Below are positions 1-8,464 of a stretch of 64,000 nt of DNA, piece by piece (position 1 is the stretch's first letter; each line of letters opens with the position of its first letter). The notes beneath the pieces were generated by a model that had not been told where the DNA came from, ran no database searches, and was given only the letters and a program-made list of their open reading frames with translations. The translations under genes and the position numbers were made by a program. The DNA is from Haematobacter missouriensis. Lineage in GTDB: Bacteria; Pseudomonadota; Alphaproteobacteria; Rhodobacterales; Rhodobacteraceae. The stretch spans positions 16,898 through 80,897 of the forward strand of contig NZ_JFGS01000018.1 in the NCBI RefSeq assembly GCF_000740775.1. The letters are read 5' to 3'.

Positions 1-813
1 CGACAGGCTATCCACATAGAGCATGCCGCCATACCGCGCGCCCGTCTCCCGCGCGACCTGTTGCGCGGGGGATTGGCTCACGGTGCTTTCGCAGAACACC
101 GCCGGAATGTCGTTCGCACGTACCCCGTCGATGACCGCGCGCACCTGTTGGGGCGTGCCCATCTGGTCGGCGTTGATGGGCCAGAGATACAGTTCCCGAA
201 GCCCGAGATCGCGGGCGAGGTAGCTGAACGCGCCCTCGCAGGTCACCAGCCAGCGACGGTTCTCGGGCAGCGCTGCGATCTCCGCCTTCAGCGGTTCGAT
301 GGCGGCCCGGAGACGATCCTTATATGCAGCCGCATTTCCGGCGTAGACGTCCGCATTGGCAGGGTCGTGCTCCTTGAGGGCGTCGGTGATATTGTCCACA
401 TAGGTCAGCGCCTCCGTCAGCCCCATCCAGGCGTGGGGGTTCGGTTTGCCCTCATAGGAACCGGCGGTGATCGCAATGGGCGTGATTCCATCGCTCACCG
501 TGACGGAGGGCACGTCCCCGACGGTGCGCAGGAATTTCTCGAACCAAACCTCGAGGTTCATGCCATTCCACAGGATCAGGTCGGCCCCATGCGCCCGGAC
601 CAGATCGCGGGGGGTCGGTTCATAGCCATGGATCTCTGCGCCGGGACGGGTGAGGGAAACGACTTCCGCCGCGTCGCCAGCCACCTGTTGCGCCATGTCG
701 GCGATCACAGTGAAGGTGGTCACCACCTTCATCCGCTCCTCCGCGCCCGCGGTGCCGGTTAGCAGCGCAAGTGCCGCCGTTGCGCCGAGTATGCGTTTCC
801 CGATCCGAGTCAT
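1..813 (-). CDS. Metal (Mn/Zn/Fe) ABC transporter periplasmic binding protein, C-terminus outside window
   Basis: Periplasmic solute-binding protein of the cluster-9 (TroA/SitA/MntC/ZnuA) family, which hands Mn, Zn or Fe to an ABC permease. The 271 codons visible start at an ATG at 813 and run off the left edge, so the last part is missing. The first 20 or so residues (MTRIGKRILGATAALALL...) form a Sec signal peptide. Family signatures seen are the opening VVTTFTVIADMAQQVAGD, the metal-ligand stretches EIHGYEPTPRD and NPHAWMG, and CEGAFSYLARDLGL near the visible end. The absence of a long His-rich loop favours the Mn/Fe (SitA-like) branch over ZnuA, which is an inference. A Fur/Mur-type palindrome lies 40 bases upstream. 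The remaining transporter genes would lie beyond the window. Confidence 0.88.
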   Translation of the reverse strand, partial: MTRIGKRILGATAALALLTGTAGAEERMKVVTTFTVIADMAQQVAGDAAEVVSLTRPGAEIHGYEPTPRDLVRAHGADLILWNGMNLEVWFEKFLRTVGDVPSVTVSDGITPIAITAGSYEGKPNPHAWMGLTEALTYVDNITDALKEHDPANADVYAGNAAAYKDRLRAAIEPLKAEIAALPENRRWLVTCEGAFSYLARDLGLRELYLWPINADQMGTPQQVRAVIDGVRANDIPAVFCESTVSQSPAQQVARETGARYGGMLYVDSLS

Positions 814-854
814 TTCCGCTCCTGTCCTGCCTGGCTTTTCGCTCATACCATGAA

Positions 855-867
855 AATGATAATCATT
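855..867. promoter_or_regulatory. Fur/Mur-type operator
   Basis: Perfect 13-base palindrome AATGAT-A-ATCATT, embedded in an AT-rich patch (TGAAAATGATAATCATTCGC) that stands out from the GC-rich surroundings. It matches the core of Fur-family boxes; in alphaproteobacteria this form is typical of Mur, the manganese-responsive Fur homologue that controls sitABCD. Its place just upstream of the metal-binding protein gene fits Mn- or Fe-dependent repression. Confidence 0.72.
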
Positions 868-898
868 CGCAAAAAGTCAAGAAAGATCGTCGAGACGG

Positions 899-1504
899 TC
901 ATGTCCCCCGCAGCAACCCCACGGCGATGACGACCATCACCAGAGCGATAAATCCATCCACCAGCCGCCATGTTCCGGGGCGTGCGAAAACAGGCCGGAG
1001 CAGCCTCGCGCCATATCCCAGCGTGAAGAAGAACATCACCGACCCCAGGACCGCCCCGGCTGCAAAGGCGGGCCGCTCGCCTGCGAACTGGGTGGAGACG
1101 GAGCCAAGCAGCACGACGGTATCCAGATAGACATGCGGATTGAGCCAGGTGATCGCCAGACAGGCCAGCACCACCTGACGGAGAGTCGCGGGGGGAGCGC
1201 CGGTGACGGTCAGGGCCGCCTCCGACCGAAGCGCTGAGCGGAGGCTGCGGGCGGCATACCATAGCAGGAAGGCCGCGCCGCCATAGCGCATCACCGGTTC
1301 CAGCCACGGAAACAGCGCGGTGATCCGCCCGAAGCCCGCGACGCCCAGCGTCACCAGCACAGCATCCGACAGCGCGCAGGTCAGGCAGACGGCGAACACA
1401 TGCTCGTTCCGCAGTCCCTGACGCAGAACAAAGGCATTCTGCGCCCCGATCGCGACGATGAGCCCGAGTGACATGGTCAAACCGGAGAGGAAGGCGACGG
1501 TCAT
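899..1504 (-). CDS. argO: LysE/ArgO family basic amino acid exporter
   Basis: Inner-membrane exporter of arginine or lysine (LysE/ArgO family), 201 aa, the usual length. The N-terminus reads MTVAFLSGLTMSLGLIVAIG and continues with the family motif GAQNAFVLRQG. The conserved mid-protein motif ITWLNPHVYLDT is also present. Five to six hydrophobic segments are evident. It is divergent from the LysR gene at 1594, and this argO-argP pairing is the standard arrangement in which ArgP/LysG activates the exporter when lysine or arginine accumulates. ATG at 1504 is the natural start. The substrate (Arg or Lys) cannot be told from sequence alone. Confidence 0.88.
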   Translation of the reverse strand: MTVAFLSGLTMSLGLIVAIGAQNAFVLRQGLRNEHVFAVCLTCALSDAVLVTLGVAGFGRITALFPWLEPVMRYGGAAFLLWYAARSLRSALRSEAALTVTGAPPATLRQVVLACLAITWLNPHVYLDTVVLLGSVSTQFAGERPAFAAGAVLGSVMFFFTLGYGARLLRPVFARPGTWRLVDGFIALVMVVIAVGLLRGT

Positions 1505-1552
1505 GGGACGCTCCGTTGAATGTGCGTCCTTGCGGTAGGCCGTGCGGAGACG

Positions 1553-1565
1553 TTAATCAAATTAA
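1553..1565. promoter_or_regulatory. Candidate ArgP/LysG operator
   Basis: Inverted repeat TTAAT-CAA-ATTAA in the 89-base gap between argO and argP. It is one of few AT-rich stretches here and has the interrupted-dyad form bound by LysR regulators. Binding by the adjacent ArgP-like protein is inferred from position only. Confidence 0.45.
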
Positions 1566-1593
1566 TGCAGCTCATGCCGGTTCAGGAAAATTC

Positions 1594-2484
1594 ATGATCG
1601 ACTATCCTTCGGCCCGCGCCGTCGCGCTGGTGGTGGAGACGGGGAGCTTCGAGAGGGCCGCGCGGGTTCTGAGCATCACGCCCTCGGCCGTGTCACAACG
1701 TGTCCGGCAGTTGGAGGAGCGGCTCGGCGCGGTGCTGATCGAACGCGGCGTGCCTTGCCGCGCGACGGAAAAGGGCGCGTGGCTTTGCCGGCACGTGGAA
1801 CAGGTCGGGTTGCTGGAGCAGGATCTGCTCCGCCATCTTCCGGGACTGGCAGAGGTGGCGGGCCAGCGGGTAACGCTGAACATCGCTACCAATGCCGACA
1901 GTCTTGGCACCTGGTTTCTGCCTGCCGTCGCGCCCTTCATCGCGGAAACGGGCTACCTGCTCAACATCGGGATCGACGATCAGGACCACACGGCGGACTG
2001 GCTGCGCAGCGGGCGGGTGCTTGCTGCGGTGACGGGTCTGGAAACACCGGTCCAAGGCTGCCGCATCCAGCGGCTGGGAAGCCTGCGCTACCACGCCACG
2101 GCCAGCCCGGTGTTCATCGCGCGCCACTTCCCCCATGGCGTGACGGCTGCGGCGATGGCCGACGCGCCTGCACTGACCTATGACCAGAAGGACCGGCTTC
2201 AGCACCGCTGGCTGGAGACCCAGCTGGGGCAGGGGGCCGTCTCGCCGACCCATTGGATGCCCTCCACGCAGGGCTTCGTCGATGCAACGCTGGCGGGAAT
2301 GGGGTGGGCGCTGAATCCGGCGGCGCTGGTGGCGCAATCCTTGGATGACGGGCGGCTGGTGGAGCTGATCCCCGGCGCGGTGCTGGACGTGCCGCTCTAC
2401 TGGCAAGTCAACCGGCTGGCGTCAGAAAGGCTTGCCCCGCTCACCCGGAGCATCGTTGCGGCGGCCCGCCGTTCTTTGGTGTGA
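1594..2484 (+). CDS. argP: LysR-family regulator of the ArgP/LysG type
   Basis: Transcription factor, 296 aa. The N-terminal winged helix-turn-helix (residues about 1-60: AVALVVETGSFERAARVLSI then TPSAVSQRVRQLEERLG) matches ArgP (IciA), which also has the SAVSQR recognition helix. The remainder is a LysR effector-binding domain. I chose the ATG at 1594 because the protein then begins MIDYPSARAVALV, like other ArgP proteins; an upstream in-frame start at 1468 would run through the divergent argO start. It probably senses lysine or arginine and activates argO. Confidence 0.83.
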   Translation: MIDYPSARAVALVVETGSFERAARVLSITPSAVSQRVRQLEERLGAVLIERGVPCRATEKGAWLCRHVEQVGLLEQDLLRHLPGLAEVAGQRVTLNIATNADSLGTWFLPAVAPFIAETGYLLNIGIDDQDHTADWLRSGRVLAAVTGLETPVQGCRIQRLGSLRYHATASPVFIARHFPHGVTAAAMADAPALTYDQKDRLQHRWLETQLGQGAVSPTHWMPSTQGFVDATLAGMGWALNPAALVAQSLDDGRLVELIPGAVLDVPLYWQVNRLASERLAPLTRSIVAAARRSLV

Positions 2485-2628
2485 CGCGACGTCATTGGCC
2501 ACTTGCGGAACGGCGGTGAAGCAGGCATCGTTCAGGTCGGAGGACGACGTACGGCAAACCACGTGCCTATGTCTGGCCTGTCGAAATTTCGCGTCGCCAA
2601 GAAGCACCTTCGTGAAATAAATACATAT

Positions 2629-2690
2629 CCCCTGTCCCCGCAACCGTCATAATCGCAGGACGCCCGGCGTCCGACCGGGAACAGGGGGAG
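2629..2690 (+). ncRNA. Candidate structured leader (possible purine/xanthine riboswitch) of the permease gene
   Basis: The 62 bases before the permease gene can fold into one long interrupted hairpin. CCCCTGT (2629-2635) pairs with ACAGGGG (2681-2687), and CCCG (2637-2640) pairs with CGGG (2676-2679). An unpaired stretch containing CATAATCGCA (2648-2657) follows, and the tip hairpin is GGACG-CCCGG-CGTCC (2658-2672). The closing stem contains the AGGGGGAG ribosome-binding site of the permease, whose ATG is 12 bases downstream, so folding would hide it. This suggests translational control. Assignment to a purine-sensing class (for example the xanthine NMT1 type) rests only on the gene downstream and on a loose resemblance of the AU-rich loop. 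I could not compare with a covariance model. Confidence 0.4.
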
Positions 2691-2701
2691 TTCCAGAAAC
2701 G

Positions 2702-4096
2702 ATGAACAAGATCGATCCCATCGACGCATGTCCGCCAAGCAGGCAGCTCATGCCGCTCGCCTTGCAGCATGTGCTTGTGATGTATGCAGGCGCCGTCGCC
2801 GTACCGCTGATCGTCGGGCGCGCGCTGAACCTGTCGCCGCAGGAGGTCGCCTTCCTTATCAGCGCCGACCTGTTCGCCTGTGGCATCGCCACGATCATCC
2901 AGTCCTGGGGGATCCCCGGTTTCGGCATCAAGATGCCGGTGATGATGGGCGTGACCTTTGCTTCCGTCGGGCCGATCCTGTCCATCGCGGGCACGACCGA
3001 TGTCGGGCTAACGGGAATCTTCGGTTCGGTCATAGCGGCGGGGTTGTTCGGCATCGCCATCGCGCCGTTCATCTCGCGGCTGCTGCCGCTGTTTCCACCG
3101 GTGGTGACGGGGACGATCATCCTTGTCATCGGCATCTCGCTCATGCGGGTTGGGATCAACTGGGCGGGCGGCGGGGTGCCGACGCTGACCAGGGTCGTCG
3201 ACGGCGTGCCGGGTCAGTTTCCCAACCCCGCCTATGCGCAGCCGCAGGGGCTGATGATCGCGGGGTTCGTCCTGCTGGTCATTCTGGCGCTGCTGCGCTG
3301 GACGACGGGCTTCCTGCGCAACATCGCGGTTCTGCTGGGCATCGTGGCCGGCTGCGTGATGGCCTCGGTACTTGGCCTGATGCATTTCGACAAGGTGGCC
3401 CAGGCGCATTGGGTGGATATCGTGCTGCCCTTCCACTTCGGGATGCCGACCTTTCACCTCATCCCCATCCTGACGATGTGCATCGTCATGATCGTGACGT
3501 TGATCGAATCGCTCGGCATGTTCCTCGCGCTTGGCGAGATGACGGAGCGGAGAGTGAGCAAGAGCGCGCTGACACGGGGGCTGCGGGCAGATGGACTGGG
3601 CACGCTGATCGGCGGCGTGTTCAACACCTTCCCCTACACGTCGTTTTCGCAGAACGTGGGGCTTGTCGGGGTGACCGGCATCCGCTCCCGCTGGGTGACG
3701 GTGGCGGGCGGTGCCATCATGATCTGTCTGGGGCTGCTGCCCAAGATGGCGGCGCTGGTGGAATCGGTGCCGCAGGTGGTGCTGGGCGGCGCAGGGATCG
3801 TGATGTTTGGCATGGTGGCGGTAACCGGGGTGCGCATCCTGTCCACCGTGGATTTCCGCACGCGCCCGAACGACCTTTTCATCGTCGCCGTTTCGGTGGG
3901 CTTCGGGATGATCCCCATCGTCGCACCGGGATTTTTCCAGTCGCTTCCGCACGATCTGCATCCGCTGCTGGAATCCGGCATCCTGCTTGCGGCGATCATC
4001 TCCGTCGTGCTGAACCTGTTCTTCAACGGGATGCGGTCCGAAACCTCGGTCGAGCGGGAGACGGCGGGCGCCGCTGCCAGCGCGGAGCACTGCTGA
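2702..4096 (+). CDS. NCS2-family purine (xanthine/uric acid) permease
   Basis: Inner-membrane nucleobase:cation symporter (NCS2/NAT family), 464 aa, the usual length, with about 12-14 hydrophobic segments. The family signature QNVGLVGVTG is present (consensus QNxGxxxxTG), preceded by NTFPYTSFS. The N-terminal LALQHVLVMYAGAVAVPLIV and the ALGEMTERRV stretch in the substrate region are typical of the xanthine/urate branch (XanQ, UacT, PbuX) rather than uracil permeases. The exact substrate is uncertain. ATG at 2702 is preceded by AGGGGGAG. The gene stands alone between argP and a convergent ROK regulator whose stop codon is only 3 bases away. The structured leader upstream suggests RNA-level control. 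Confidence 0.86.
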   Translation: MNKIDPIDACPPSRQLMPLALQHVLVMYAGAVAVPLIVGRALNLSPQEVAFLISADLFACGIATIIQSWGIPGFGIKMPVMMGVTFASVGPILSIAGTTDVGLTGIFGSVIAAGLFGIAIAPFISRLLPLFPPVVTGTIILVIGISLMRVGINWAGGGVPTLTRVVDGVPGQFPNPAYAQPQGLMIAGFVLLVILALLRWTTGFLRNIAVLLGIVAGCVMASVLGLMHFDKVAQAHWVDIVLPFHFGMPTFHLIPILTMCIVMIVTLIESLGMFLALGEMTERRVSKSALTRGLRADGLGTLIGGVFNTFPYTSFSQNVGLVGVTGIRSRWVTVAGGAIMICLGLLPKMAALVESVPQVVLGGAGIVMFGMVAVTGVRILSTVDFRTRPNDLFIVAVSVGFGMIPIVAPGFFQSLPHDLHPLLESGILLAAIISVVLNLFFNGMRSETSVERETAGAAASAEHC

Positions 4097-4099
4097 CGT

Positions 4100-5326
4100 C
4101 TAGGCCGCGTCACCCAGCGTCGCCGCCGGATCGACGAGATACCGCTGCGCCAGGGGCGCGGCGGCGGCACCCAAGGCCCGCGCGTCCGGGCCGACCGTGC
4201 CCTCATGTACCTGCGGTGGCGTGATCCCGGAAAGGTCCATGCCGCGGAGCGCAGCCTCCGTACGCGCCACCACCTCCGTACGTATCCGCGCGGGCATCCA
4301 GCCATCCACCAGCACTGCCTCCAGCTCCAGCAGGGCGCAGGCGGAGAGGGTGGCAGAAGCCAGTCCCGCAGCCGCACCGCCGATCCAGCGCGAAAGAACC
4401 GCCGGATCCACGTCCCAGTGGTCGGGGCTTGTCCAGAGCTGATCCGACGACTGGCCCGCCGCCTCCATCGCTCGGGCGAGGCTGGAGGTGGAGGCGACTT
4501 CCAGCAGCCGCACCATCCGCCCGTCCGGTCCGGGAACCGGCATGGTCGCCACCCCGGCCGCATTGCCGCCCCGCCCGGTGAAAAGACGTCCGTTCAGGAC
4601 CAGTCCGCCGCCGATGAAGTAACCGAAGTAGAAGTAGAGAAAGTCGCGAGGCTTCTCTCCCGTCCCGAACACGAGTTCTGCCCCACAGGCGGCAGTCGCG
4701 TCGTTCTGGAGATGCACCGGCAGGCCGGTGAGAGCGGCCAGTGCCGCCTGCATGTCAGTGTTTCGCCATGGCTCCATCATCTCCGGCGGCGCGTCGATGT
4801 GGCGGCTCCATTCCCAGAGCTGAAAGGGCATGGCCAGCCCAAGGCCGCCGACGCGGCTGCGAAGCGGTGCGGGAAGCTCCGCCAACAACCCCTCCTGCTC
4901 CCGTTCCACAAAGGCAAGAACCGCGGCGGGGGTGGGGTAGGCATAGACCTGCCGCCGCTTGCCCCGAATGCGGCCGAGGAAATCGGTGAGCAGCAGGTCC
5001 GCCGAACGTCGCCCGATCTTCAGCCCGAGGAAGAACGCCCCATCCGCCGCCAGCAACATGGGCACGGAGGGTTGGCCGATGCGCCCGCGCTGCGGCGTGC
5101 CGCGCTGGATCAGACCTTCTTCCTCCAGTGCGCGCATGATGACAGAGACGGTCTGCGCCGACAGACCGGTCGCCCGCGCGATATCTGATTTCGCGGCGCC
5201 GCTGTTACGGCGCAGCAGCGACAGCACCAGCCGTTCATTATGTGCCCGCATCGCGGATTGGTTGGAGCCGCGCAGCCCGACCCCTTCGGGGGGTGCCCTT
5301 TCAGGCAAGATCTCCGCCTTTGCCAC
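4100..5326 (-). CDS. ROK-family transcriptional regulator
   Basis: About 408 aa. The N-terminus has a winged helix-turn-helix (NERLVLSLLRRNSGAAKSDI, then ARATGLSAQTVSVIMRALEE), followed by a sugar-kinase-like ROK domain (FFLGLKIGRRSADLLLTDFL, then LGLAMPFQLWEW and LQNDATAACGAELVFG). The typical zinc-binding CxCGxxGC cluster of NagC-type ROK proteins is not evident, which is common in the alphaproteobacterial XylR-like branch. I prefer the GTG at 5326 because a GGGAGGA ribosome site precedes it; a GTG at 5383 is also possible. It is divergent from frcBCAK, and a perfect dyad lies in the shared promoter region, so it probably represses that sugar-uptake operon. Confidence 0.84.
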   Translation of the reverse strand: MAKAEILPERAPPEGVGLRGSNQSAMRAHNERLVLSLLRRNSGAAKSDIARATGLSAQTVSVIMRALEEEGLIQRGTPQRGRIGQPSVPMLLAADGAFFLGLKIGRRSADLLLTDFLGRIRGKRRQVYAYPTPAAVLAFVEREQEGLLAELPAPLRSRVGGLGLAMPFQLWEWSRHIDAPPEMMEPWRNTDMQAALAALTGLPVHLQNDATAACGAELVFGTGEKPRDFLYFYFGYFIGGGLVLNGRLFTGRGGNAAGVATMPVPGPDGRMVRLLEVASTSSLARAMEAAGQSSDQLWTSPDHWDVDPAVLSRWIGGAAAGLASATLSACALLELEAVLVDGWMPARIRTEVVARTEAALRGMDLSGITPPQVHEGTVGPDARALGAAAAPLAQRYLVDPAATLGDAA

Positions 5327-5405
5327 CCTGTCCTCCCGCTTGGCCGGATGGAGCGCCCTGATCCGGTGGACACAATCTGCCACCGAAGAGGGTGGGAGGC
5401 AATAT

Positions 5406-5422
5406 TAAATCAGAGTGATTTA
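5406..5422. promoter_or_regulatory. Candidate operator for the ROK regulator
   Basis: Perfect inverted repeat TAAATCA-GAG-TGATTTA (7-base arms) in the AT-rich region between the ROK gene and frcB. A TTGACG box at 5429-5434 just downstream could be the -35 element for frcB, so a bound repressor would block it. Assignment to the ROK protein is positional. Confidence 0.55.
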
Positions 5423-5509
5423 TTTATCTTGACGCAAGGGGGCGATTCGGATTTTTCTCCCTGAACCGGAGGGGGCTCGCGGCAGGACGCGGGAATGCGG
5501 GAGGAACCC

Positions 5510-6556
5510 ATGAACGGCACAATTGCACGACGCAAGACGACGGTACGGCGCGCTCTTTGGGCAGCATCGGCCATAATGATCGCGGCCACGCCGGCGCTGG
5601 CGGCAGATCCGCCGACCGCCTGTCTTGTCACCAAGACGGACACCAACCCGTTTTTCGTGAAGATGAAGGACGGGGCCGTTGCCAAGGCAAAGGAGCTGGG
5701 CGTCAACCTCAAGACCTATGCCGGCAAGATCGACGGGGATCACGAAGGTCAGGTCGCCGCGGTGGAGGCCTGTATCGCGGGCGGCGCCAAGGGGATCATG
5801 ATCACCGCCTCGGACACCAAGGCCATCGTGGATGTGCTCGACCAGGCCCGGCAGGCGGGGATCCTCGTGATCGCGCTCGATACCCCGCTGGACCCGCCGG
5901 AAGGGGCGGATGCGACGTTCGCGACCGACAACTTCAAGGCGGGTGAGCTGATCGGCCAATGGGCAAAAGCCACGATGGGCGACAAGGCCGCCACGGCGAA
6001 GATCGCGATGCTCGACCTCGGCATCTCCCAGCCGTCGGTGGACGTGCTGCGCGATCAGGGGTTCCTGTCTGGCTTCGGCATCGACCTCGCGGATCCGAAC
6101 CGCTGGGGGGATGAGACCGATCCCCGCATCGTCGGCAACGAGGTGACGAGCGGCAACGAAGAAGGCGGTCTGAACGCGATGGAGGCCCTGCTGACCAAGG
6201 ATCCGCAGATCAACATGGTCTATGCGATCAATGAACCCGCCGCTGCCGGCGCCTATGAGGCGCTGAAGGCCGCAGGCCGGGACAAGGATGTGATCATCGT
6301 CTCCGTGGACGGTGGCTGTCCGGGGGTCGCCAACGTCAAGGCCGGGGTGATCGGCGCGACATCGCAGCAATATCCGCTGATGATGGCCGCGCTTGGTGTG
6401 GAGGCGATCGCGAAATTCGCCGCCGACGGCACGAAGCCCGCGCCCACGCCCGGCAAGGAATTCTTCGACACCGGCGTGGCTCTGGTCACCGACCACCCGG
6501 TTTCCGGTCTCGACTCGATAGACAGCACCAAGGCCGCCAGCCTCTGCTGGGGCTAG
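5510..6556 (+). CDS. frcB: Fructose-type sugar ABC transporter periplasmic binding protein
   Basis: Periplasmic sugar-binding protein of the ribose/galactose class (Peripla_BP_4), 348 aa. A signal peptide spans about residues 1-31 and ends in [10 protein letters not shown]. The family start [19 protein letters not shown] is followed by the second-lobe motif [15 protein letters not shown]. The overall sequence resembles FrcB of Sinorhizobium, the fructose/mannose/ribose binder. ATG 5510 is preferred over 5495 because GGGAGG lies 6-11 bases before it. It is the first gene of frcBCAK; a strong hairpin after its stop may keep its expression above that of the permease genes. The sugar itself is inferred from the gene set. 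Confidence 0.86.
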   Translation: MNGTIARRKTTVRRALWAASAIMIAATPALAADPPTACLVTKTDTNPFFVKMKDGAVAKAKELGVNLKTYAGKIDGDHEGQVAAVEACIAGGAKGIMITASDTKAIVDVLDQARQAGILVIALDTPLDPPEGADATFATDNFKAGELIGQWAKATMGDKAATAKIAMLDLGISQPSVDVLRDQGFLSGFGIDLADPNRWGDETDPRIVGNEVTSGNEEGGLNAMEALLTKDPQINMVYAINEPAAAGAYEALKAAGRDKDVIIVSVDGGCPGVANVKAGVIGATSQQYPLMMAALGVEAIAKFAADGTKPAPTPGKEFFDTGVALVTDHPVSGLDSIDSTKAASLCWG

Positions 6557-6570
6557 GCGCAAGAAGGAGT

Positions 6571-6588
6571 GGGCGGCCATGGCCGCCC
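6571..6588 (+). terminator. Intercistronic hairpin between frcB and frcC
   Basis: Perfect 18-base palindrome GGGCGGCCATGGCCGCCC in the 61-base gap between frcB and frcC, without a T-run. Such hairpins behind binding-protein genes usually protect the upstream mRNA or partly attenuate reading into the permease genes. It is not a complete rho-independent terminator. Confidence 0.55.
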
Positions 6589-6617
6589 TCCGCCCCCATG
6601 TTTGAGGGAGAAACCCA

Positions 6618-7688
6618 ATGGCGCATGCCAAGATCGCCGGTGGCTTCGAGGAGGGTCTGAAGGGCGCCTCCGTCAGTGTCGCCGAATTCCATGACGACCG
6701 GACGCCGCTGAAAAAACTTCAGCAATGGTTGCACCATACGCCATCGGCAGTGCCGCTGATCGTTCTGGTCGCCTCCATCATCGTCTTTGGTCTGCTCTCG
6801 CCGAATTTCCTCACAGCGACAACGCTGTCCACCATCCTGCAGCAGATTTCCATCGTGGGGATTCTGGGCATCGCACAGGCGCTGATCGTGCTGACGGCGG
6901 GGATCGACCTTTCGGTCGGTGCGATCGCGGTGTTCTCCTCCGTGCTGATGGGGCAGTTCACCTTTCGCTACGGCATACCCGCACCCGCGGCTATTGCGCT
7001 TGGTCTCATGCTCGGCACGGCGATGGGTCTGCTGAACGGCTGGCTGGTGGCACGGCTGCGCCTGCCGCCCTTCATCGCGACATTGGGCACATGGCAGATC
7101 CTGCTGGCCTCCAACTTCATCTTCTCCAAGAACGAGACGATCCGATCCTCCGAGATCGCTGAACAGGCGCCAATGCTCCAGTTCTGGGGAAATTCGATCC
7201 AGCCGGGGGGCGTCAAGGTGCTCTACGCGGTATTCCTCATGGTGGCTTTGGTTGCGGTGATGGCCTGGGTGCTCCGTCACACGGCCTGGGGGCGGCATGT
7301 CTATGCGACGGGTGACGACCCTGTGGCGGCGGAGCTGGCGGGCGTACCCACGAAGCGGCGGCTGATGCAGGTCTATGCGCTGGCCGGCTTCTTCTGCGCG
7401 GTGGCGGGCTGGGTGATGATCGGGCGCTTCGGTTCCGTCTCTCCCACCGCGTCCACGGGGCAGCTTGGCAATATCCAGTCGATCACGGCCGTGGTCATCG
7501 GGGGCATTTCGCTCTTCGGCGGGCGCGGCTCCATCATCGGCATGTTCTTCGGAGCGATGATCGTCGGCGTCTTCGAGATGGGCCTGCGCCTTGTCGGCAC
7601 CGACCCGCAATGGACCTTCTTCCTGATCGGCGTGCTCATCATCTGCGCCGTGGCGGTGGACCAGTGGATCAGAAAGGTTTCCGTATGA
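6618..7688 (+). CDS. frcC: Sugar ABC transporter permease
   Basis: Inner-membrane permease of the RbsC/FrcC (BPD_transp_2) family, 356 aa, with 8-10 hydrophobic segments after a soluble N-terminus of about 50 residues. Recognisable family stretches are GILGIAQALIVLTAGIDLSV, GLLNGWLVARLRLPPFIATL, GDDPVAAELAGVPTKR and VVIGGISLFGGRGSIIG. ATG at 6618 follows a GAGGGAGAAA ribosome site. The stop overlaps the start of the ATPase gene by four bases (ATGA), so the two are translationally coupled. It forms the membrane channel of the frc importer. Confidence 0.9.
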   Translation: MAHAKIAGGFEEGLKGASVSVAEFHDDRTPLKKLQQWLHHTPSAVPLIVLVASIIVFGLLSPNFLTATTLSTILQQISIVGILGIAQALIVLTAGIDLSVGAIAVFSSVLMGQFTFRYGIPAPAAIALGLMLGTAMGLLNGWLVARLRLPPFIATLGTWQILLASNFIFSKNETIRSSEIAEQAPMLQFWGNSIQPGGVKVLYAVFLMVALVAVMAWVLRHTAWGRHVYATGDDPVAAELAGVPTKRRLMQVYALAGFFCAVAGWVMIGRFGSVSPTASTGQLGNIQSITAVVIGGISLFGGRGSIIGMFFGAMIVGVFEMGLRLVGTDPQWTFFLIGVLIICAVAVDQWIRKVSV

Positions 7689-8464
7689 CCGAACCTCTAC
7701 TCAAGGCGCGTGGGCTGGTGAAACGCTACGGTCGTGTCACGGCGCTCGACAATTGCGACTTCGACCTGATGCCGGGGGAGATCCTTGCGGTGATCGGGGA
7801 CAACGGGGCTGGGAAATCCTCCCTCATCAAGGCGCTCTCCGGCGCGATCCGCCCCGAGGAGGGAGAGATCACGCTGGAGGGCCGCGCCGTCTCCTTCCGC
7901 TCTCCGATCGAAGCCCGGGCGGCTGGGATTGAGACGGTCTATCAGACCCTCGCCATGAGCCCCGCGCTTTCCATCGCAGACAATATGTTCATGGGACGGG
8001 AGTGGCGGAAACCCGGTCTTGCCGGCAAGCTGTTCCGGCAGCTGGACCGCCCCCGGATGGAAGCCTTCGCCCGTGAGAAGCTGAGCGAGCTGGGCCTCAT
8101 GACCATTCAGAACATCACGCAGCCGGTGGAGACCCTTTCTGGCGGGCAACGGCAGGGCGTGGCAGTGGCGCGGGCAGCGGCCTTCGGCTCAAAGGTGGTG
8201 ATCCTCGACGAGCCGACGGCGGCGCTTGGCGTGAAGGAGAGCCGCCGCGTGCTCGATCTCATCAGCGACGTGCGGGCGCGGGGTCTTCCGGTGATCCTCA
8301 TCAGCCACAACATGCCGCATGTGTTCGAGGTGGCGGACCGCATCCATATCCACCGTCTGGGGCGCAGGCTCTGCGTGATCCGACCGGGCGATCATTCCAT
8401 GTCGGATGCCGTGGCCTTCATGACCGGCGCCAAGATGCCCGAGGGAGCGGCGCAGGCGGCATGA
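7685..8464 (+). CDS. frcA: Sugar ABC transporter ATP-binding protein
   Basis: Single-domain ABC ATPase, 259 aa, as in FrcA, whereas ribose and xylose systems usually have a duplicated ATPase of about 500 aa. Walker A is GDNGAGKSSLIKAL, the signature is LSGGQRQGVAVARA and Walker B is VVILDEPTAALG, followed by the switch histidine in LISHNMPHVFEVADR. ATG 7685 overlaps the frcC stop (ATGA), and the frcA stop overlaps the frcK start in the same way. It powers sugar import at the inner face of the membrane. Confidence 0.92.
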   Translation: MTEPLLKARGLVKRYGRVTALDNCDFDLMPGEILAVIGDNGAGKSSLIKALSGAIRPEEGEITLEGRAVSFRSPIEARAAGIETVYQTLAMSPALSIADNMFMGREWRKPGLAGKLFRQLDRPRMEAFAREKLSELGLMTIQNITQPVETLSGGQRQGVAVARAAAFGSKVVILDEPTAALGVKESRRVLDLISDVRARGLPVILISHNMPHVFEVADRIHIHRLGRRLCVIRPGDHSMSDAVAFMTGAKMPEGAAQAA

